Source of the DNA: Pseudomonas sp. ICMP22404
GTDB taxonomy: Bacteria > Pseudomonadota > Gammaproteobacteria > Pseudomonadales > Pseudomonadaceae
Reading direction: 5' to 3'
Length of the DNA: 64,000 nucleotides
Assembly (NCBI RefSeq): GCF_006227205.1
Contig: NZ_VCNG01000023.1
Coordinates: 1-64,000 of the forward strand
A program made the position numbers and the translations under genes. The notes under the pieces were generated by a model. It saw only the letters and a program-made list of their open reading frames with translations, made no database searches and was not told where the DNA came from. Shown piece after piece: positions 63,245 through 64,000 of this stretch. The stretch's first letter is position 1; the number at the start of each line of letters is the position of its first letter.

Positions 63245-63859
63245 ATGACTCAACATGACCAGCTCGTTGGCACAAAGGATTACTACAGCCCGCTGGAAGC
63301 AGCGATCCGATGGAGTGATTTGCTGGAACAAGAAGCCCATGTGTTCAAGCTGGCAGCGTTGATGTCAACTCCAACGCCAGAGGCACTTGCACAGTGGCCC
63401 CTGCTCACGCTGAACGTTCAACGCCTTTACCTCGCCCTACGTCGTCAAGAACTGCCCTCATGGGCACACGGCACCATCTACGACGACTCTTTGCTGGCGA
63501 AAACGCCGTACCTGATCATTCGTCATGATGATCTCAAGCATTGGATGTCCTGGGCCTACCCTGATCAGAAGCCCATGTTTCTGTTCGCTCATCGGGACCA
63601 ACGACAGCATGAAATTGATCTGCGGGACGTGCGGGTCATGCCGTACACAGCCGAAGCCATTCATCTGAACATCATCGGTAGCCTACTGACATTGATGTTG
63701 GGCCAAACCTGCAGCGGCGCTCGCTATTCGACGTTCCACTCATTGGATTCGGTCATCCACACCCTGATCGCCTATCACGGAAACCGCGCTGGAATCTGTG
63801 AGCCCGCGCTGCGAACGACGTTCGAGAAAGCCAGGCGCCATCTCTGCGCTCAATCCTAA
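63245..63859 (+). CDS. Hypothetical protein typical of genomic islands
   Basis: A 204-residue protein starting TQHDQLVGTKDYYSPLEAAIRW; I recall near relatives among the cargo of Pseudomonas integrative elements, always annotated hypothetical. No catalytic motif is visible. The ATG at 63245 is preferred over 63233 because the latter lies inside the inverted repeat at 63208-63240 and GGAA precedes 63245. The role is unknown. Confidence 0.6.
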   Translation: MTQHDQLVGTKDYYSPLEAAIRWSDLLEQEAHVFKLAALMSTPTPEALAQWPLLTLNVQRLYLALRRQELPSWAHGTIYDDSLLAKTPYLIIRHDDLKHWMSWAYPDQKPMFLFAHRDQRQHEIDLRDVRVMPYTAEAIHLNIIGSLLTLMLGQTCSGARYSTFHSLDSVIHTLIAYHGNRAGICEPALRTTFEKARRHLCAQS

Positions 63860-63949
63860 CCGGCTCCTCGAGGGTGGTGCTTTACCTGCCCCTAGCTCAA
63901 CCGCTAACTCTCCCTAACAAGCGCGAACAAGCGCCAAGGAATGTCCAGC

Positions 63950-64000
63950 ATGATGTTGCAAAGTGATCTGCCTCCACCTCACCAGGAACGCCGTATATTG
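63950..64000 (+). CDS. Start of a further CDS, cut by window edge
   Basis: An open frame with AGGA ending nine bases upstream of ATG 63950 runs to the window end (MMLQSDLPPPHQERRIL). Too short to identify. ATG 63941 is another possible start, directly abutting the AGGA. Confidence 0.4.
   Translation, partial: MMLQSDLPPPHQERRIL

Noticed and set aside
1..64000. CRISPR array
   Set aside because: No regularly spaced 25-37 base direct repeats were noticed; repeated palindromes are REP elements with irregular spacing.

Overview
The window looks like chromosomal DNA of a fluorescent-group Pseudomonas. The evidence is GC-rich genes, several classic Pseudomonas REP/BIME palindromes, an OprD-family porin, several LysR regulators, and a coniferyl alcohol/aldehyde dehydrogenase pair closely resembling Pseudomonas CalA and CalB. 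It falls into two parts: ordinary metabolic chromosome (about 1-26.4 kb) and a mosaic island dense in anti-phage systems (about 26.4-61 kb). The island ends in mobile-element debris and island-type genes.

Metabolic part. At the left edge an IS3-family element has inserted into a REP palindrome. Next comes a small cluster: two paralogous LysR regulators, an NTF2/SnoaL-like protein, a DUF1445 hydro-lyase and an OprD porin. From 6 to 21 kb lies a catabolic locus: coniferyl aldehyde dehydrogenase, an HSL-type esterase, a TetR regulator bracketed by two near-identical REP elements, and a sigma-54 activator with an aromatic-sensing domain. Divergent from the activator is an operon of coniferyl alcohol dehydrogenase, DUF1302, DUF1329, a YCF48-type beta-propeller and an MMPL/RND exporter, followed by a chemoreceptor. 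A good -24/-12 promoter precedes the alcohol dehydrogenase. At 21-25 kb a LysR gene faces an operon of a CitMHS citrate-type transporter, an AtuA-family protein and its small AtuA-like partner.

Island. A near-perfect dif site (26434-26461) is followed within 150 bp by a truncated tyrosine recombinase, and then by the defence cargo: a membrane protein; an AT-rich 683-residue protein with a PD-(D/E)xK nuclease core; an MBL-fold hydrolase; a membrane protein; an MBL + E2-E1-JAB ubiquitin-like operon divergent from a BrxR/CapW-type WYL regulator and a 4-TM protein; a retron-like system (PRTase-wHTH effector, structured ncRNA, reverse transcriptase); an unknown 412-residue protein; Gabija (GajA-GajB); a DUF6236-like gene; an AVAST type 1-like operon (MBL, trypsin-STAND NTPase, small protein); a tandem GIY-YIG protein; a broken AbiJ/HEPN-type gene; and a Septu PtuA-PtuB pair. 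KfrA-like remnants lie on both sides of the AVAST block. The right end holds IS3 and IS66 remnants, a LysR gene, a gene of the kind common on genomic islands (preceded by an 11-bp perfect inverted repeat), and the start of one further gene.

Most promising for new biology: (1) the retron-like locus, whose RT departs from the retron NAxxH and VTG signatures and sits beside a 189-nt structured RNA; (2) the MBL/E2-E1-JAB operon under a WYL regulator with no CD-NTase; (3) the solitary PD-(D/E)xK protein; (4) the position of the whole island beside dif. All functions are inferred from reading motifs; no database search was run.
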